The notes below the pieces were generated by a model. That model made no database searches and was not told where the DNA came from. It saw only the letters and a program-made list of their open reading frames with translations. From Candidatus Omnitrophota bacterium (GTDB lineage Bacteria; Omnitrophota; Gorgyraeia; Velamenicoccales; JABMQK01): DNA of 6,011 nt. Both the position numbers and the translations under genes were made by a program. The DNA is taken from NCBI GenBank assembly GCA_028712915.1, contig JAQTPJ010000058.1, forward strand, positions 1 through 6,011. The letters run 5' to 3'. The stretch's first letter is position 1. Each line of letters begins with the position of its first letter. Positions 4,851-6,011 of this stretch are shown one piece after another.

Positions 4851-5637
4851 TCATGCTTCCTGTCCTATAGCCTTCTAAATCTACGCTCACGCGTTTAAAA
4901 CCCAACCTCTTTAATTTAGAAATAAAACCATCGCTTTTGACTAAAAAAGGTATGTTGCGTTTATCAACTTCTATTCTGGCAGAATCAACATAATCCCTTA
5001 CCCTTATATTATCTTTCGGGGTTAATTTATCCCGCAGTATATTTTCAGCTGCTTCTACGCGCCGCAGGCGCGCCTTTGTAATAACTGTTCCATATTGCAT
5101 CCTTGAAGCGAGACAGGCCATCTGCGGCCTATCCCATCCCGGCAGCTTTAATTTCATGCTTAAATAACGGATATCCTTTTTACTTATGCCTGCTTCGTCC
5201 AGAGGCGAACTCACGCCGAATTCATACTTTGCTTTTTCCCCGGGCCGAAAATCATTCTTATCGTCGCTATTGGTTCCGTCAATAATATACTTGATTTTAT
5301 TTCTTTGGGCAATCTCTTTTAATTTAGAGAATAATTCTCTCTTGCAAAAATAACAACGCTGCCTGGTATTCGAAACAAATCTTCTGTTTCCTAATTCCTG
5401 CGTCCTTATCACCTTATGCCTGATATTGAATCTCCTGCAAAACCGCCTGGCGAATTCCAGTTCTTCTTTTGTATAAGTCTCTGACACCGCAGTAACAGCA
5501 AGCACTTTATCTTTTAGGCAATCACTAGCTACCTTAAGCAAAAAACTGCTATCCACGCCTCCAGAATAAGCAATCAAGACTGAACCCATATCTTGCAGGA
5601 TTTTCTCCAGAGTTTTTATTTTCTTAACCGATTGCAT
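4822..5637 (-). CDS. larE: LarE-type ATP-dependent sulfur transferase (PP-loop), three-cysteine form
   Basis: 271 residues. The PP-loop SGGVDSSFLLK (25-35) binds and splits ATP to adenylylate a substrate. Family signatures follow: TAVSETYTKEEL (49-60), RCYFCKRELF (94-103), DGTNSDD (120-126), RPGEKA (131-136), PQMACLASRMQYG (171-183) and DLEGYRTGSMN (253-263). LarE of Lactobacillus plantarum thiolates the nickel-pincer precursor of lactate racemase, sacrificing one cysteine. Here C95, C98 and C175 form the three-cysteine set known from the Thermotoga maritima LarE that binds a [4Fe-4S] cluster, so catalytic rather than sacrificial transfer is plausible. No larB or larC is visible. The genes next to it encode NifU-like and NifS. 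The last residues, QVRTQLTE, and the stop come from repeat copy 2, so the native tail was probably replaced. The true acceptor is unknown and the symbol denotes family only. A weak AGGG precedes the ATG. Confidence 0.85.
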   Translation of the reverse strand: MQSVKKIKTLEKILQDMGSVLIAYSGGVDSSFLLKVASDCLKDKVLAVTAVSETYTKEELEFARRFCRRFNIRHKVIRTQELGNRRFVSNTRQRCYFCKRELFSKLKEIAQRNKIKYIIDGTNSDDKNDFRPGEKAKYEFGVSSPLDEAGISKKDIRYLSMKLKLPGWDRPQMACLASRMQYGTVITKARLRRVEAAENILRDKLTPKDNIRVRDYVDSARIEVDKRNIPFLVKSDGFISKLKRLGFKRVSVDLEGYRTGSMNQVRTQLTE

Positions 5638-5650
5638 ATTGGTGCCCTAT

Positions 5651-5881
5651 CTACGCCGCGACAACTTCTTTTACTTCCGGAACCCGCTGCTTTAATGTTC
5701 TTTCAATGCCCATCTTCAAAGTCATCTGCGACATGGGACAGCCGCTGCATGCGCCGGTCAGCTTCAAAGTAACTATGCCGTCGTCGCTAACGCTAAGCAA
5801 TTCCAAATCCCCGCCATCTGCCTGCAATGACGGCCTTATATCTTTCAATGCCTCTTCTACTCTTTGTTTTAAATCTGCCAT
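5651..5881 (-). CDS. NifU C-terminal-domain Fe-S scaffold/carrier protein
   Basis: A 76-residue standalone Nfu-type domain. The signatures are RPSLQADGGDLELLSV (16-31) and LTGACSGCPMSQMTLKMGIE (41-60), where C45 and C48 form the CxxC that holds a [4Fe-4S] cluster between two subunits. Such proteins carry clusters to apo-targets in the cytosol. The start at ATG 5881 is supported by AAGGAGG 7 bases upstream; a TTG two codons earlier lies too close to that site. The gene heads the operon, 13 bases before larE-like, and nifS follows. It lacks the N-terminal IscU-like and ferredoxin-like domains of full NifU, so it is a carrier or minimal scaffold. NfuA-type proteins are known in other bacteria to rebuild auxiliary clusters of sulfur-inserting radical SAM enzymes, which makes BioB a candidate client here (inference). 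Confidence 0.93.
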   Translation of the reverse strand: MADLKQRVEEALKDIRPSLQADGGDLELLSVSDDGIVTLKLTGACSGCPMSQMTLKMGIERTLKQRVPEVKEVVAA

Positions 5882-5888
5882 AATCAAA

Positions 5889-5895
5889 CCTCCTT
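5889..5895 (-). promoter_or_regulatory. Strong ribosome binding site of the NifU-like gene
   Basis: Minus-strand AAGGAGG is 7 bases before ATG 5881. It is the best Shine-Dalgarno in the window, fits the first gene of an operon, and decides for the ATG over the in-frame TTG at 5887. Confidence 0.8.
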
Positions 5896-5929
5896 TGTAA
5901 TCACGGAAAAACGGAATTTTGGGTAAACT

Positions 5930-5960
5930 TAACTAAAACGGCTTAGTTTTACTAAGTCGT
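5930..5960 (-). terminator. Possible weak terminator after the superoxide reductase gene
   Basis: On the minus strand the arms ACGACTTAG (5960-5952) and CTAAGCCGT (5946-5938) pair except for one A-C mismatch, with loop TAAAA, followed by TTTTAGTT. It lies 8 bases beyond the stop of the upstream gene. The T-run is short and the stem imperfect, so read-through into the NifU-like gene is possible. The remaining bases up to the NifU-like start hold no promoter I can defend. Confidence 0.4.
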
Positions 5961-5968
5961 GGCCTCGC

Positions 5969-6011
5969 TTATAAATTTTCCTCGTTAATCCAGGCGCCAT
6001 GCAAATTGCAT
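5969..6011 (-). CDS. Partial CDS (C-terminus only): superoxide reductase / desulfoferrodoxin family
   Basis: A frame entering from the right edge ends in CNLHGAWINEENL and a TAA (5971-5969). The CNxHG motif is the C-terminal signature of superoxide reductases: its Cys and His are two of the ligands of the catalytic Fe(Cys)(His)4 centre, and Desulfovibrio desulfoferrodoxin ends in a very similar CNLHGHWKAEN. The enzyme reduces superoxide to peroxide without making O2 and is typical of anaerobes. Only 13 residues are visible, so whether it has the extra N-terminal rubredoxin-like domain cannot be told. A second frame here (MQFAWRLD then stop) resembles nothing I know. The stop lies 88 bases from the NifU-like start. 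Confidence 0.72.
   Translation of the reverse strand, partial: CNLHGAWINEENL

Noticed and set aside
5882..5887. TTG start giving the NifU-like protein 2 more residues
   Set aside because: It lies one base from the AAGGAGG site, too close for initiation; ATG 5881 is 7 bases away.
5979..6011. Alternative minus-strand frame MQFAWRLD then stop at the right edge
   Set aside because: It resembles no known C-terminus, whereas the neighbouring frame gives the superoxide reductase signature CNLHG.

Overview
The window carries a compact run of genes, all on the minus strand (read right to left). It joins an iron-sulfur and sulfur-mobilisation operon to a biotin operon. From right to left I see: the last residues of a superoxide reductase (desulfoferrodoxin type); a small NifU C-terminal-domain Fe-S scaffold; a LarE-type PP-loop sulfur transferase; a NifS/IscS cysteine desulfurase; a bifunctional BirA; then, behind a terminator, operator and promoter, biotin synthase BioB, the BioF acyltransferase, and the first 20 codons of a probable alpha/beta hydrolase (a BioH/BioG candidate).

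Organism: superoxide reductase, an extra LarE-type transferase and a BioB lacking a canonical [2Fe-2S] ligand all point to an anaerobic bacterium. Coding GC looks moderate, with AT-rich intergenic DNA. Small palindromic elements ending in a GGTGTGGGGTCAAGTTC-like stretch recall, from memory only, uncultivated groups such as Omnitrophota. That placement is a low-confidence guess.

Layout: 5651-5881 (nifU-like), 4822-5637 (larE-like), 3486-4646 (nifS) and 2533-3489 (birA) form one apparent operon; nifS and birA overlap by ATGA. Directly after birA lies a 12-bp-arm palindrome of BirA-box type (2493-2527). It covers the -35 of a promoter with consensus -35 and -10 hexamers (2473-2500) that fires leftward into bioB-bioF-hydrolase. 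The -10 sits in the hairpin of the birA-operon terminator (2460-2486), so one 70-bp stretch ends one operon and starts the next under biotin control.

Two copies of a palindromic repeat (about 2214-2452 and 4658-4850) fill the two larger gaps. Each has two hairpins in inverted orientation around an AT-rich core, as in REP/BIME or IS200/IS605-derived non-autonomous elements. One copy lies in the bioB leader up to the start codon. The other lies between larE-like and nifS and supplies the larE stop codon. One copy also holds a nested pair of GC-rich palindromes.

Working together: NifS releases sulfur from cysteine, NifU-like carries Fe-S clusters, and LarE-like performs ATP-dependent sulfur transfer. 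BioB needs two clusters and spends one as its sulfur source. BirA senses biotin, loads it on carboxylases and represses bioB/bioF. The co-location suggests cluster supply and biotin synthesis are linked; that link is inference.
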